Below are positions 39,917-48,787 of a DNA stretch of 64,000 nt, one piece after another. The notes beneath the pieces were generated by a model that worked only from the letters and a program-made list of their open reading frames with translations, did not search any database and had not been told where the DNA came from. The stretch spans positions 1 through 64,000 of the forward strand of contig NZ_JABUBU010000018.1 of NCBI RefSeq assembly GCF_019834675.1. The letters run 5' to 3'. Position 1 is the first letter of the stretch; each line of letters starts with the position of its first letter. Source of the stretch: Rhodococcoides corynebacterioides (GTDB lineage: Bacteria > Actinomycetota > Actinomycetes > Mycobacteriales > Mycobacteriaceae). A program made the translations under genes and the position numbers.

Positions 39917-41550
39917 CCACGTCGCACTCCGACACCACGCCCATCCGTCTCTCCGACTCCGCCGCCGACGCCGAGTCAGAGACCGGCCGCGCCACCTTCG
40001 AGCCGGACAACCTGTTGCCGCGCTTCGCCCGTCGTGCCGAGGAAGCCCGGTACGAGAGCGCCGCACCCGGCGCACCCACCACGCGTACCGATCCCGCCGG
40101 CCGGGACCGCGCGACGCACCGGCTCGGCTCACCCCTGCCGGAGATCGGCGAGGGCGAGGACCGTCGGGTCGCGGAGCCCATCCCCCTGCGCCCGGGCATG
40201 CCCGCGCCGCGCAGCCGGTGGACGCGGTGGTTCGCCCTCCATCTCAACGGCGTGCTCGGGGTGCTGCTCGAGACGGCCGCGCTGACGGCCACGCTCGCGG
40301 TGGTGCCGTTCGCGGGCAACAACCTTCTTCTCGCCTTCCTGGTGGTGCTGGCCGTGGTGTTCCCGCACCAGCGTCGCCAGCGACTGACGCTGTCGGCCCT
40401 CGACGATCTCCCGCGGATGGCCACGACGGTCGCCGTGGTCACGCTCATCGCCGTCGTCATCACCGCCCCGAGCACGTCGGTCGGCGGCGCCGCCGGCGTC
40501 GCGGGCGCCGTGCTCGCCGCGATGGTCGTGGCGCGGCAGCTCTCCTACGTGGTCACCCGGCGCCTGCGCCGGTCGGCACGCTTCCAGCGCCGGACCGTCG
40601 TGATCGGCAGCGGCATGGTGGCCGGCCAGTTGGTCGAGAGCATGCAGGCCTACCCCGAGCACGGTCTCGCTCCCCATGCGCTGCTGGACGATTCGCCGAT
40701 GCCGGCCATCGTCGCCAGCCACATTCCGGTGGAGCCGCTGGCCAACCAGCTGCGCGCCTACATCTCGGTGCGCCAGATCGACACCGTCGTCATCGCGTTC
40801 TCGGCCATGCGCGAGTCCGCGCTGCTCACCCTGCTGCGCGAGTGCGACCGGATGGACTGCGAGATCTTCGTCGTCCCCCGGCTCTTCGAGTTCGTGTCGG
40901 TCACCGGCGACATGGATCGCCTCCACGCCATTCCCCTCGTGCGCATCCGGCGGGACGTCCACCGGTCCCTCGCGTGGGGCGTCAAGCGCGTGCTCAGCAG
41001 CATCCTCGCCGCCCTCGCGATGGTGGTGCTGGCGCCCGTGCTGATCGCGGTGGCGCTGGCCGTACGGATCAGCGATCCCTCGGCGCCCGTGCTGTTTCGG
41101 CAGATCCGCGTCACGGCGGACGGCCGCGTGTTCGAGTGCCTGAAGTTCCGCTCGATGAAGCCGGAGTCCCGCGAGGAGTCCGACACCACGTGGAACATCT
41201 CGCAGGACCAGCGCATCGGTCGACTGGGCCGGTACCTGCGCAAGACGTCGCTGGACGAGCTCCCGCAGTTGTGGAACGTGGTCAAGGGCGACATGGACCT
41301 GGTCGGTCCGCGTCCGGAGCGCCCGCACTTCGTGAACAAGTTCGCCACCGAGATCCCCGGTTACAGTGCGCGGCACCGTGTTCCGGGTGGTCTGACCGGC
41401 TGGGCGGCCGTCCACGGATTGCGCGGCGACACGTCGCTGAAGGACCGCGCCCTCTACGACAACTACTACATCGAGAACTGGTCGCTCTGGCTGGACGTGA
41501 AGATTCTCCTGCGCACGGTCATGGCCGTGCTCCGGCGGACCGGTGGTTGA
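39913..41550 (+). CDS. Polyprenyl-phosphate sugar phosphotransferase (exopolysaccharide priming enzyme)
   Basis: A 545-residue protein. A polar N-terminus of about 105 residues precedes four membrane helices and a CoA-binding-like domain (RRTVVIGSGMVAGQLVESM). A fifth helix (about 358-380) leads to the bacterial sugar transferase domain with FRQIRVTADGRVFECLKFRS, SLDELPQLWNVVKGDMDLVG and PRPERPHFV. This is the WbaP/PssY type that transfers sugar-1-phosphate to undecaprenyl phosphate and starts repeat-unit assembly. ATG 39913 overlaps the carrier-protein stop. Confidence 0.9.
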   Translation: MTTSHSDTTPIRLSDSAADAESETGRATFEPDNLLPRFARRAEEARYESAAPGAPTTRTDPAGRDRATHRLGSPLPEIGEGEDRRVAEPIPLRPGMPAPRSRWTRWFALHLNGVLGVLLETAALTATLAVVPFAGNNLLLAFLVVLAVVFPHQRRQRLTLSALDDLPRMATTVAVVTLIAVVITAPSTSVGGAAGVAGAVLAAMVVARQLSYVVTRRLRRSARFQRRTVVIGSGMVAGQLVESMQAYPEHGLAPHALLDDSPMPAIVASHIPVEPLANQLRAYISVRQIDTVVIAFSAMRESALLTLLRECDRMDCEIFVVPRLFEFVSVTGDMDRLHAIPLVRIRRDVHRSLAWGVKRVLSSILAALAMVVLAPVLIAVALAVRISDPSAPVLFRQIRVTADGRVFECLKFRSMKPESREESDTTWNISQDQRIGRLGRYLRKTSLDELPQLWNVVKGDMDLVGPRPERPHFVNKFATEIPGYSARHRVPGGLTGWAAVHGLRGDTSLKDRALYDNYYIENWSLWLDVKILLRTVMAVLRRTGG

Positions 41551-41556
41551 TCGGCC

Positions 41557-42108
41557 ATGACATTTCGCCGCCTCGTGGTGGCGTGCACGGCTCTGCTCGC
41601 GCTGCTGGTTCTCGCGGGTTGGCCCGTCTACGTCCACCCTCAAGTCGACTCCCCCGAGCCCGCCGACGCCGTCGTCGTTCTCGGCGGTGAGCCCTACGCC
41701 CGCTTCCACTACGGCATCGATCTCGCCGAGAGCGGCTACGCGCCGCAGGTGGTGCTGTCCAACTCCGTCGGGCCGGACGACGTTCGCATGCAACAGATCT
41801 GCGACGGCGACTACTCCGTGAAGGTCAGCTGCTTCCTCCCGGACCCCTACTCCACCAAGGGTGAGGCCGAGGAGATCGCGACGCTGGCCGCGGAGAACGA
41901 CTGGCACCACATCATCGTCGTCACCTACATCCCGCACCTGTCCCGCGCGCGCTACATCGTGGAGCAGTGCTTCTCCGGTCGCGTCACCATGGTGGCCAAC
42001 CCCACCTCGCAGAATGTCGCCGAGTGGGCGTGGAGCTACGTCTACCAGACCGCCGGATACCTCAAGGCCGCACTCGACAGCGAGTGCACACCGGCGCGAA
42101 CGCCGTAG
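41557..42108 (+). CDS. YdcF/ElyC-like (DUF218) envelope protein
   Basis: A 183-residue protein with one N-terminal membrane anchor (about 5-25). The DUF218 core has ADAVVVLGGEPYARFHYGI, QVVLSNSV, and STKGEAEEIATLA followed by IIVVTYIPHLSRARYI. Related proteins act in envelope polysaccharide metabolism, but their activity is not settled. It starts 6 bases after the sugar transferase and is probably the last gene of that short operon. Confidence 0.83.
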   Translation: MTFRRLVVACTALLALLVLAGWPVYVHPQVDSPEPADAVVVLGGEPYARFHYGIDLAESGYAPQVVLSNSVGPDDVRMQQICDGDYSVKVSCFLPDPYSTKGEAEEIATLAAENDWHHIIVVTYIPHLSRARYIVEQCFSGRVTMVANPTSQNVAEWAWSYVYQTAGYLKAALDSECTPARTP

Positions 42109-42114
42109 CAGCGG

Positions 42115-42133
42115 CGCCACCTCGTCGGTGGCG
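42115..42133. terminator. Short hairpin between convergent genes
   Basis: A 7-bp stem CGCCACC/GGTGGCG with loop TCGTC, 7 bases after the YdcF-like stop and before the convergent Hsp70-like gene. It has no T-run. Confidence 0.4.
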
Positions 42134-42195
42134 TCGTCGGGGGGCTACGGCGCTCGCGTCGGATGACACGATCGCAGCGACTGCGCCCAGTCGCG

Positions 42196-43650
42196 TCAGA
42201 ACCGCGGAAGCACCAACGGGGGCAACTGAATCGGCGGCGGCAGCTGGAACTGCGGCAGACCCGGAATCAGCGGCGGCGGAGCCGGCGCGGGCGCCGGAGC
42301 CGGAGCGGGCTCGTCGTACACCGGCGCCGAGTCCTCGACGACGGGCGGCGGCGTGGTCGTCGACGACGGGGGCGGCGACGTGGTGGTGGTCGTCGTGGGC
42401 CGCGGGGTGGTGGTCACGGCCGTCGTGGTCGACGTCGTGTCGGACCCACTGGACGCGTCGTCCACCGGCTGCGCGGTGGTGCCGCCGTAGCCGAGGATGA
42501 GACCGGCCGCAGCCGCGATCGCGAGGCCCAGCGCGGCGATCAACGGCACCTTGGACCGTCGTCGATACCCGTCCGACGACGTCACCCCGCTGTCCCCGGA
42601 CAACCAGGCCGGCGTCTCCGCCGAGCGCGGGTCGGCGACCTCGCTGTAGGCCATCTCGTTCGGCCGGGGCACCTCAGCGGTCGGCTCGACCGGCGCCGGA
42701 TCCTGCGGGGGCGCAACCAAATCGGGGACGGGAGCCGACGCCGGCGGGACGGGGGCGGGAGCCGAGACCGGCGGGGCGGCGAGCGTCGGGGCGTTCTCCA
42801 CCGGCGTCGCCGACAGGGCCGCGCCCTTGGCGGCCACCAGCTCGGGCTCGTCGGGCGTGATGGTGCGCAGCCCCACCCACGACGCGAGGGTCTCCTGCAC
42901 CAGCGGGATCCGCGCGCCGCCGCCCACGAGGACCAGGGCGTCGACCGGCCGTCCGGCGCGCGCGACGACGTCGCGGGTCAGCCGCGCCGACGATTCGACG
43001 GGCACCGCCGCCATCGCGTCGAACGCCTCGCGGGACAGCAGGATCAGGCCGCCCATCCCGGGGATGCACACGGCGCCGTTGGCGGACAGTTGCTCCTTGG
43101 CCACCCGGCAGCGGGCCTCGAACTCCCGCTCGTCGACGCCGTCGGCACCTGGTTGCTGGCGACCGATCTGGTTGTCGCGGATTAGGGCGTCGAACAGGTT
43201 GCCGCTGACGACGAAGCTGCGCTCGGACGCCAGCACCGCGCCGGTGTCGAGGTCGACGACGGTGACCGACAGGCCGGAACTGCCGAGGTCGTACAACGCG
43301 ACGGTGTGCAGACCGTCCAGGTCACCGGTGGTGCGGAGGAAGTTGATCGCGGCGTGGACCTCGGGCACCAGGCGGTAGTTCGCGATGTGCTGGCGGGCCA
43401 TCGCCTTGGCCACGGCGCCGGCCTGCGCGTCGTCGCGGTAGGCGACGCCGGTGGCGGCGATGGGATCGGGAATGCCCGGATCGGCGAGCACCTCGCCGAT
43501 GGACTGGGCCGCGAGCTGCTCGGCCGGGTCGAAGGTGGTGTCGATGACCCGGTGCCGGAAGCGCGCGGCCGCGCCCGCGTGCACCTCGCGCACGGGACTG
43601 GCCATGCGCACCGCACTGGTGCCCACGGACACACCGAGAACCGAGCTCAT
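42196..43650 (-). CDS. Hsp70-family membrane protein with Pro/Thr-rich extracytoplasmic tail
   Basis: A 484-residue protein. Actin-fold ATPase motifs are VLGVSVGTSAVRM (phosphate-1, residues 4-16), VALYDLGSSGLSVTVVDLD (phosphate-2, about 117) and ALVLVGGGARIPLVQETL (adenosine, about 238). There is no peptide-binding domain of the DnaK type. Instead, a Pro-rich linker and one membrane helix (about 363-383) lead to a Thr-rich, then Pro-rich tail ending PPPIQLPPLVLPRF. Mycolate actinomycetes have several such membrane Hsp70-like proteins of unknown function. It differs from the 24498 protein by keeping the N-terminal subdomain. Confidence 0.83.
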   Translation of the reverse strand: MSSVLGVSVGTSAVRMASPVREVHAGAAARFRHRVIDTTFDPAEQLAAQSIGEVLADPGIPDPIAATGVAYRDDAQAGAVAKAMARQHIANYRLVPEVHAAINFLRTTGDLDGLHTVALYDLGSSGLSVTVVDLDTGAVLASERSFVVSGNLFDALIRDNQIGRQQPGADGVDEREFEARCRVAKEQLSANGAVCIPGMGGLILLSREAFDAMAAVPVESSARLTRDVVARAGRPVDALVLVGGGARIPLVQETLASWVGLRTITPDEPELVAAKGAALSATPVENAPTLAAPPVSAPAPVPPASAPVPDLVAPPQDPAPVEPTAEVPRPNEMAYSEVADPRSAETPAWLSGDSGVTSSDGYRRRSKVPLIAALGLAIAAAAGLILGYGGTTAQPVDDASSGSDTTSTTTAVTTTPRPTTTTTTSPPPSSTTTPPPVVEDSAPVYDEPAPAPAPAPAPPPLIPGLPQFQLPPPIQLPPLVLPRF

Positions 43651-43787
43651 CAGCCGCCTTCAGCAGTTCGCGTGCAGCGGACCCGACCGCGGGCGCTGCT
43701 TACCGGTCGAGAGTGTAACGAAACTCCCGCCTGAGCGTCACCCGGACGGTTTTCGGCCCACCCGGCGAACCGCTGACCCGGTTCGGC

Positions 43788-45134
43788 TCAGGTGTACGGC
43801 TGGCGTGCGGTCTCGGGATCGCCGAAGGTCACCGCGCGTTCCCGACGCGTCCCGGACGCCAGCGTCGCCGCCCAGTTGATCAAGGTGCCGGCCCGGTTGC
43901 GTCGGCCCGAGAGGAACGCGATGTGGATCGCGCCCCACGCCGCCCACCCGGCGAAACCGGACAGCTGGATCGGGCCGGCCTGCAGCAGGGCGTGGCGACG
44001 CGCGATGTACGCGGCCGAGCCCAGGTCCCGGTACTTGAAGGGGGTCGAGTAGCGACGCTCGCCCTGCAGCGACTTGGCGATCATCGCGCCGGCGTGGTGG
44101 CCGCCCTGCATCGCGACCTCGGCGACGCCCGGCAGATCGTTGAGCGCACTGACGTCGCCCACGACGTAGATGTTCGGATGACCGGCGACGGACAGGTCGG
44201 GCTGGACGGGGATGCGGCCGCTGCGGTCCTGCTGCACGCCGAGCGCGCGGGCGAGAGTGGCGGCGAAGGGCACGGCCTCGACGCCCGCGGTCCACAGCAC
44301 GGTGCGGGTGTCGTAGGTGGTGACCTTCTTGTCCTTCTTGGTGGTCACCTCGACGGCGTCGGCACGCACGTCGGTGACGTGGACGCCCAGGTGCGTCTCG
44401 ACGCCCACCGCGTCGAGAGTCTTCTGCGCCTTGGCCGAGAGCCGCGCGTCGAACGATTCGAGCACCCGGTCACCGCCGTGGAACAGCAGCACCCGCGCCT
44501 CACCGGGGTCGATCGCGCGGAACTCGTTCTCGAGCGCGCGGGTGGCGAGCTCACGGATCTGCCCGGCGATCTCCACGCCGGTGGGGCCGCCGCCGGACAC
44601 CGCGAACGTCAGCCACGGGCGTCGTTCCTCGGGGGTGGGGAGCGATTCCGCCATCTCGAACGCGCTGATGAGCTTGCGACGGATCGCCAGGGCGTCGTCG
44701 ACCGTCTTCATGCCGGGCGCGTACTGCGCGAACTCGTCGTGACCGTGGTAGCTCTGCCGCATGCCGGCGGCGACCACCAGGTGGTCGTAGCGCAGCTCGA
44801 ACGTCGACCCGTCGATGCGCGTCGCGGTGACGGTGCGGTTCTCCGGGTCGATGCCCGACGCCTCCCCCAGCGCCACGTGAGTGTTCTTCTGCTTGCGCAG
44901 CAGGTGCCGCAGCGGCGAGGTGATGGCGCCCTCGGACAGCAGGCCCGTCGCGCACTGGTAGAGCAGCGGCTGGAACACGTGCGAGGTGCCGCGGTCGAGC
45001 AGGGTGACGTCGCCGTCGATCCGGCGCAGGCGGCGGGCGGCGTACAGCCCGCCGAATCCGCCCCCGACGACGACGACGGACGGGCGACGACGTGGGAGCC
45101 GGTCGGCCTCGGGATCGGTCTGCTGGGCGGTCAC
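43788..45134 (-). CDS. ndh: Type II NADH dehydrogenase (NDH-2)
   Basis: A 448-residue two-dinucleotide-domain flavoprotein. The FAD motif is SVVVVGGGFGGLYAARRL (about 19-36). The quinone-site-type motif is VFQPLLYQCATGLLSEGAI. The NADH motif is TFAVSGGGPTGVEIAGQI (about 177), and the second FAD contact is NIYVVGDVSA. A C-terminal amphipathic segment would bind it to the membrane. It oxidises NADH and reduces menaquinone without pumping protons. GAGGAGG directly abuts ATG 45143, so GTG 45134, 9 bases from it, is preferred as the start. Confidence 0.88.
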   Translation of the reverse strand: MTAQQTDPEADRLPRRRPSVVVVGGGFGGLYAARRLRRIDGDVTLLDRGTSHVFQPLLYQCATGLLSEGAITSPLRHLLRKQKNTHVALGEASGIDPENRTVTATRIDGSTFELRYDHLVVAAGMRQSYHGHDEFAQYAPGMKTVDDALAIRRKLISAFEMAESLPTPEERRPWLTFAVSGGGPTGVEIAGQIRELATRALENEFRAIDPGEARVLLFHGGDRVLESFDARLSAKAQKTLDAVGVETHLGVHVTDVRADAVEVTTKKDKKVTTYDTRTVLWTAGVEAVPFAATLARALGVQQDRSGRIPVQPDLSVAGHPNIYVVGDVSALNDLPGVAEVAMQGGHHAGAMIAKSLQGERRYSTPFKYRDLGSAAYIARRHALLQAGPIQLSGFAGWAAWGAIHIAFLSGRRNRAGTLINWAATLASGTRRERAVTFGDPETARQPYT

Positions 45135-45326
45135 CCTGGTCATCCTCCTCGGTTTCGCGGACGGTGCGTGGGTGTGTACCCCGCCCGCGGGCGGTTGCAC
45201 CACGACCGCGTGCGCGCGTGTAACGCTTTTCCCCGATTAGCGATCCAACTGTCAGGTTTCGGTACGCTTCGGGCGGAGTCGGGTTACTCGTCGCGCTGTG
45301 CGCACCCTGGGTTCGGGAGTTCTGCC

Positions 45327-46481
45327 ATGTTCCGTCTGCTGGCTCGCTGGCGACGTCTGCCGTTCGATTACGCAGCGCTCCCCGAGTACATGCAGCGCCA
45401 CGGCCTCCTGGATCCGTACCGCCGGTGCATCGCCGGTCTCGTCGCCATCATGGTGGCGTCGGGCGGCCTGTTGTTCTTCAGTCCGATCGGCCCCACCGGT
45501 CCCCTCGAGTCGGCCGTGATGATCGCGTGCATGATCGGCGGCGCCGTGGTGTGCGCGCTGTGGCTGCTGCGGCCGTGGCCGACGTATCGCCAGTCGGTGC
45601 TCTTCGTGATCGGTGCCGACGCCCTGATCCTCGGGGCGCTGATCTCCATCGCCGACGCCCCCACGGCGTTGACCCTGTCCACCGCGTTCCTCGTCGTGGG
45701 CGTCTACTGCGGACACTTCCTCCCGATGCGCGCGCTGCTGCTGCACGTCGGCGGCACCGTGGGCGCGTCGACGCTCCTGCTGATCATCGCGGCCACCAGT
45801 CCGGGCGCGGACCTGGCGCTGCTGATCGTGCAGTTGCTGGTGCAGTCGGCGCTGTTCTTCTTCATGCCGCTGATGTCGCAGGTGCCGCTCTTCCACCTGC
45901 GTGACGACGCGTACCGGTCCGCCGCCGACCCCCTCACCGGCGTCCTCAACCGTCGCGGCCTGCACCAGGTGGTCACCGCGCACAGTCACATGCCGCTCGC
46001 CGAGGACGACGTCGTCGCCGCTCTCGTCATCGACCTCGACGGCTTCAAGCACGTCAACGACACTCTCGGCCACGCCGGGGGCGACGACGTCCTCCGCCGC
46101 GTCGGCAACCGGTTGCGGGCCGCCACCGACGGATGGGCTGTGGTCGCGCGCCTCGGCGGCGAGGAGTTCGGGGTGATCGCCGCCGTCCCCGCGTCGTCGT
46201 TCCCCGATCGGTTCGCCGCGGTGCACGACGCGGTGCACAGCGTCGCCGACACCGTCCCGATCACCGCCAGTTCCGGCGTCGCCTGGCAGAGCGCCGCCGA
46301 GTTCCGGCGCGACCATCGGGACGTCGAGAACCTCTTCCGCCGAGCCGACCGCGTGATGTACGACGTCAAACGCGGCGGCGGCGACCGCATGGGCGTCGTG
46401 CACTGCCCGCCCGGTCCGAACCGTGCCGTCGTTCCCCCGGCCCGAGCGGCGCACCCGCGGTCGTACGACGACGTCGCCTGA
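45327..46481 (+). CDS. Membrane diguanylate cyclase (GGDEF domain)
   Basis: A 384-residue protein with about six helices (residues about 33-190) followed by a GGDEF domain. It starts with DPLTGVLNRRGLHQV and has LVIDLDGFKHVNDTLGHAGGDD and the active-site RLGGEEFG (about residue 276). The RxxD inhibitory site is not in its usual place. It should make cyclic di-GMP in response to a membrane or small-molecule signal. It starts at ATG 45327, divergent from NDH-2; the tyrosine phosphatase gene follows after 22 bases. Confidence 0.88.
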   Translation: MFRLLARWRRLPFDYAALPEYMQRHGLLDPYRRCIAGLVAIMVASGGLLFFSPIGPTGPLESAVMIACMIGGAVVCALWLLRPWPTYRQSVLFVIGADALILGALISIADAPTALTLSTAFLVVGVYCGHFLPMRALLLHVGGTVGASTLLLIIAATSPGADLALLIVQLLVQSALFFFMPLMSQVPLFHLRDDAYRSAADPLTGVLNRRGLHQVVTAHSHMPLAEDDVVAALVIDLDGFKHVNDTLGHAGGDDVLRRVGNRLRAATDGWAVVARLGGEEFGVIAAVPASSFPDRFAAVHDAVHSVADTVPITASSGVAWQSAAEFRRDHRDVENLFRRADRVMYDVKRGGGDRMGVVHCPPGPNRAVVPPARAAHPRSYDDVA

Positions 46482-46503
46482 CCCGGAGCCCTACACTCCG
46501 GGC

Positions 46504-47019
46504 ATGCGCGTGCTCTTCGTCTGCACCGGCAACATCTGCCGCTCCCCCACCGCCGAGCGGCTCACCACGGCCTGGGCGGACGAACTCGGCGTCGACGTCA
46601 CCGCCTCGAGCGCGGGGGTGCGAGCCGTCGTCGGCCACGGGGTCGAGTCCCACGCCGCGGCCGTTCTCGAATCGCTCGGCGGTGACCCCACCGGCTTCGC
46701 CGCCCGACGCCTCACCCCCGCCATCGCGACGGACGCCGACGTCGTCATCACCATGACCGCCGGCCACCGCGACGAGGTGCTGACCGTCGCGCCGCGCACC
46801 CTCCGCCGCACCTACACCCTCCGTGAGGCCGCGGAGTTCGCCCGCCGCACCGGGGTGGTCGACCCGACGGCCTGGTTCTCCGCCCGCGCCGCCTCCCCGG
46901 TCACCGACCTCGACATCGACGACCCCATCGGCCAGGACACCGCCGTCTTCGAGGCCGTGGGTGAGGCCATTGCCGACAATCTGCAGCCGCTGTTCGAGGC
47001 GTGGTACCGGGGGCGGTAG
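46504..47019 (+). CDS. Low-molecular-weight protein tyrosine phosphatase
   Basis: A 171-residue protein. The phosphate loop is CTGNICRS (Cys7, Arg13) in MRVLFVCTGNICRSPTAE, with the second catalytic aspartate probably in DIDDPIGQD near residue 140. Enzymes of this group dephosphorylate BY-kinases and so regulate polysaccharide export (Wzb/Wzc). The arsenate reductase relatives share the fold, but the context, between a diguanylate cyclase and within 7 kb of the exopolysaccharide locus, favours phosphatase. The start lies 22 bases after the cyclase gene. Confidence 0.87.
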   Translation: MRVLFVCTGNICRSPTAERLTTAWADELGVDVTASSAGVRAVVGHGVESHAAAVLESLGGDPTGFAARRLTPAIATDADVVITMTAGHRDEVLTVAPRTLRRTYTLREAAEFARRTGVVDPTAWFSARAASPVTDLDIDDPIGQDTAVFEAVGEAIADNLQPLFEAWYRGR

Positions 47020-47055
47020 GGCGGGGCTGCGGGGATGGGCTGCGCAGCGCAGCCG

Positions 47056-47670
47056 GATCCGCGCGAGCTCCAGGGATCCGCGTCGGCTACAACACCAGCG
47101 GATCCCTGGAACTGCAGCGGATCGGGCGGCGCACCCACCCGGAGGCCTGATACCGGGGCGGAGTGCCGCCGGGCTGCGGGTGGGCTGCGCAGCGCGGGTG
47201 GATCCGCGCGAGCTCCAGGGATCCGCGTCGACTGCAACACCAGCGGACCCCTGGAACTGCAGCGGATCGGGCGGCGCACCCACCCGGAGGCCTGATACCG
47301 GGGGCGGAGTGCCGCCGGGCTGCGGGGGCGGGCGGCGCAGCGCAGCCGGATCCGCGCGACCTCCAGGGATCCGCGTCTGCTGCAACACCAGCGGACCACT
47401 GGAACTGCAGCGGATCGTGGCCCGGCCTGCCGGCAGCCGCCCGATCGGCACCCCGCCGCGCGGCTCCAGCGGGTGGGCGGGCGCGAGGGTCCACAACTCG
47501 GCCGACGGGACGGGATCCCGTCGATCGGGTGCACTTGTGGACGGTTCCGCCCGGTCAGGGCCGGGGGTCGACCCGGCGACCGCCCGCGGCGCAGCGCAGC
47601 CGGATCCGCGCGACTTTCAGTGATTCGCGTCGACTGCAACACCAGCGGACCCCTGGAACTGCAGCGGATC
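47056..47670. repeat. Array of four 68-bp hairpin-forming repeats
   Basis: Copies lie at 47056-47123, 47201-47268, 47349-47416 and 47603-47670. Each is an imperfect palindrome: GATCCGC and TCCAGGGATCCGC on the left pair with GCGGATCCCTGGA and GCGGATC on the right, around a loop containing CAACACCA. Copies 1-3 are also joined by a repeated spacer (GGAGGCCTGATACCGG type), making a 145-148-bp tandem unit; copy 4 is more diverged in its left arm. The region 47020-47700 has no supported gene. The elements resemble REP-like palindromes or a structured RNA. Confidence 0.8.
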
Positions 47671-47742
47671 GACGGGCGATCACCCCTGCTCACAGCACCG
47701 CACCACCCCGAACCGCGGCCGAATCCCACCCCACCCCTTGTC

Positions 47743-47787
47743 TGCAACAGGCAGTTGCACTAACTTTGTCTGCAACACGCTGTTGCA
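47743..47787 (+). promoter_or_regulatory. Twin palindromic operators upstream of the diiron oxygenase
   Basis: Two 17-bp palindromes, TGCAACAGGCAGTTGCA (47743-47759) and TGCAACACGCTGTTGCA (47771-47787), are each preceded by TGTC and lie 28 bp apart centre to centre, 32-76 bases before the ATG. The arrangement suits a TetR repressor, most simply the one encoded at 50416-51150. Confidence 0.72.
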
Positions 47788-47818
47788 CACACCCCAGCTG
47801 CCCGCGGAGGACCCCACC

Positions 47819-48787
47819 ATGACCGCTCTGCACGAGCCGACCGCCTACCAGGACACGCTGCGCATCCTGTCCGAGGCGTCCGTCGAGCGACACTTCGACG
47901 CCTTCACCGACATCCCCTGGGACGACCCCGAGTACGCGGTGATCCCGAACGATCCGCGCTGGATCCTCCCCGGAGCGGACCCCCTCGGCGCCACGGACTG
48001 GTACCGGTCGCAGAGCGTCGAGCGGCAGATCGAGATCGGGATGTACCGGCAGGCGAACATCATGAAGGTGGGCCTGCAGTTCGAGCAGATCCTCATCGCG
48101 GGGCTGATGAACTACGCGTTCCGCCTCCCCAACGGACAGGCCGAGTTCCGCTACTCCACGCACGAAGCGACGGAGGAGTGCCACCACACGCAGATGTTCC
48201 AGGAGCTGGTGAACCGCATCGGCATCGAGGTGGACGGCGGCCCTCGCTGGTTCCGCGCCCTCGCGCCGATCATGCCGCTGGCGGCGGGTCCGCTGTCGTT
48301 CGGCTTCTTCGTCGGTGTGCTCGCGGGCGAGGAGCCGATCGACCACGTGCAGAAGGCGATCCTGCGCAGCGGGGAGAACCGGCACCCGCTGATCACCCGC
48401 ATCATGCAGATCCACGTGGCGGAGGAGGCGCGGCACATCGGCTTCGCGCACCAGTACCTGCGTCACAAGGCCCCGCGCCTCAACCGCGCGCAGCGCGGGC
48501 TGATCTCCGTGGTCATGCCCGTGATCATGCGGGTGCTGTGCGACGCCATCATCAAGCCGTCGCCCGCCATGCGCCGCGATCTGCAGATCCCCGATCACGT
48601 GGTCGACGAGGTGTGGTGGGACGGCGAGGAGTCGCGAAAGATGTTGCGCGACATGTTCGGCGACGTCCGCATGCTGGCCGACGACCTCGAGCTCATGAAC
48701 CCCGTGTCCCGACGCGTGTGGCGCGCGCTGGGTATCGACGGCCGGCCCTCGCGGTTCCGCAGCGAGCCCGCGTCCGCGGCGGCCTGA
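47819..48787 (+). CDS. AurF-like diiron oxygenase
   Basis: A 322-residue all-helical protein with the ligands of a carboxylate-bridged diiron site: Glu89 (FEQIL), EATEECHH (Glu120, His123), a second helix pair with GEEP near 171, and AEEARHIGFA (Glu203, His206). This is the AurF/p-aminobenzoate N-oxygenase-like family, widespread in mycolate actinomycetes. The substrate is unknown. The ATG is preceded by GGAGG. It is the first gene of an operon with its probable electron donor (next gene) and a TetR regulator. Confidence 0.85.
   Translation: MTALHEPTAYQDTLRILSEASVERHFDAFTDIPWDDPEYAVIPNDPRWILPGADPLGATDWYRSQSVERQIEIGMYRQANIMKVGLQFEQILIAGLMNYAFRLPNGQAEFRYSTHEATEECHHTQMFQELVNRIGIEVDGGPRWFRALAPIMPLAAGPLSFGFFVGVLAGEEPIDHVQKAILRSGENRHPLITRIMQIHVAEEARHIGFAHQYLRHKAPRLNRAQRGLISVVMPVIMRVLCDAIIKPSPAMRRDLQIPDHVVDEVWWDGEESRKMLRDMFGDVRMLADDLELMNPVSRRVWRALGIDGRPSRFRSEPASAAA

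Noticed and set aside
43766..43785. A 7-bp hairpin next to the end of the NDH-2 gene as terminator
   Set aside because: The stem is short and on the minus strand is not followed by a U-run; not distinctive in DNA of this GC content.
45135..45203. Longer N-terminus for NDH-2 from upstream starts, including ATG 45143
   Set aside because: ATG 45143 directly abuts its GAGGAGG site, so spacing is wrong; the further upstream residues lack similarity to NDH-2.
47056..47670. Possible CRISPR array
   Set aside because: The repeats are 68 bp and palindromic over their full length, the spacers between copies 1-3 are themselves repeated, and no cas gene is present.
47035..47820. Open frames in several frames through the 47-kb repeats
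   Set aside because: Their sequences are repeats of Pro/Arg/Gly-rich segments that follow the palindromic DNA, appear in several frames at once and have no ribosome-binding sites. Non-coding structure explains them better.
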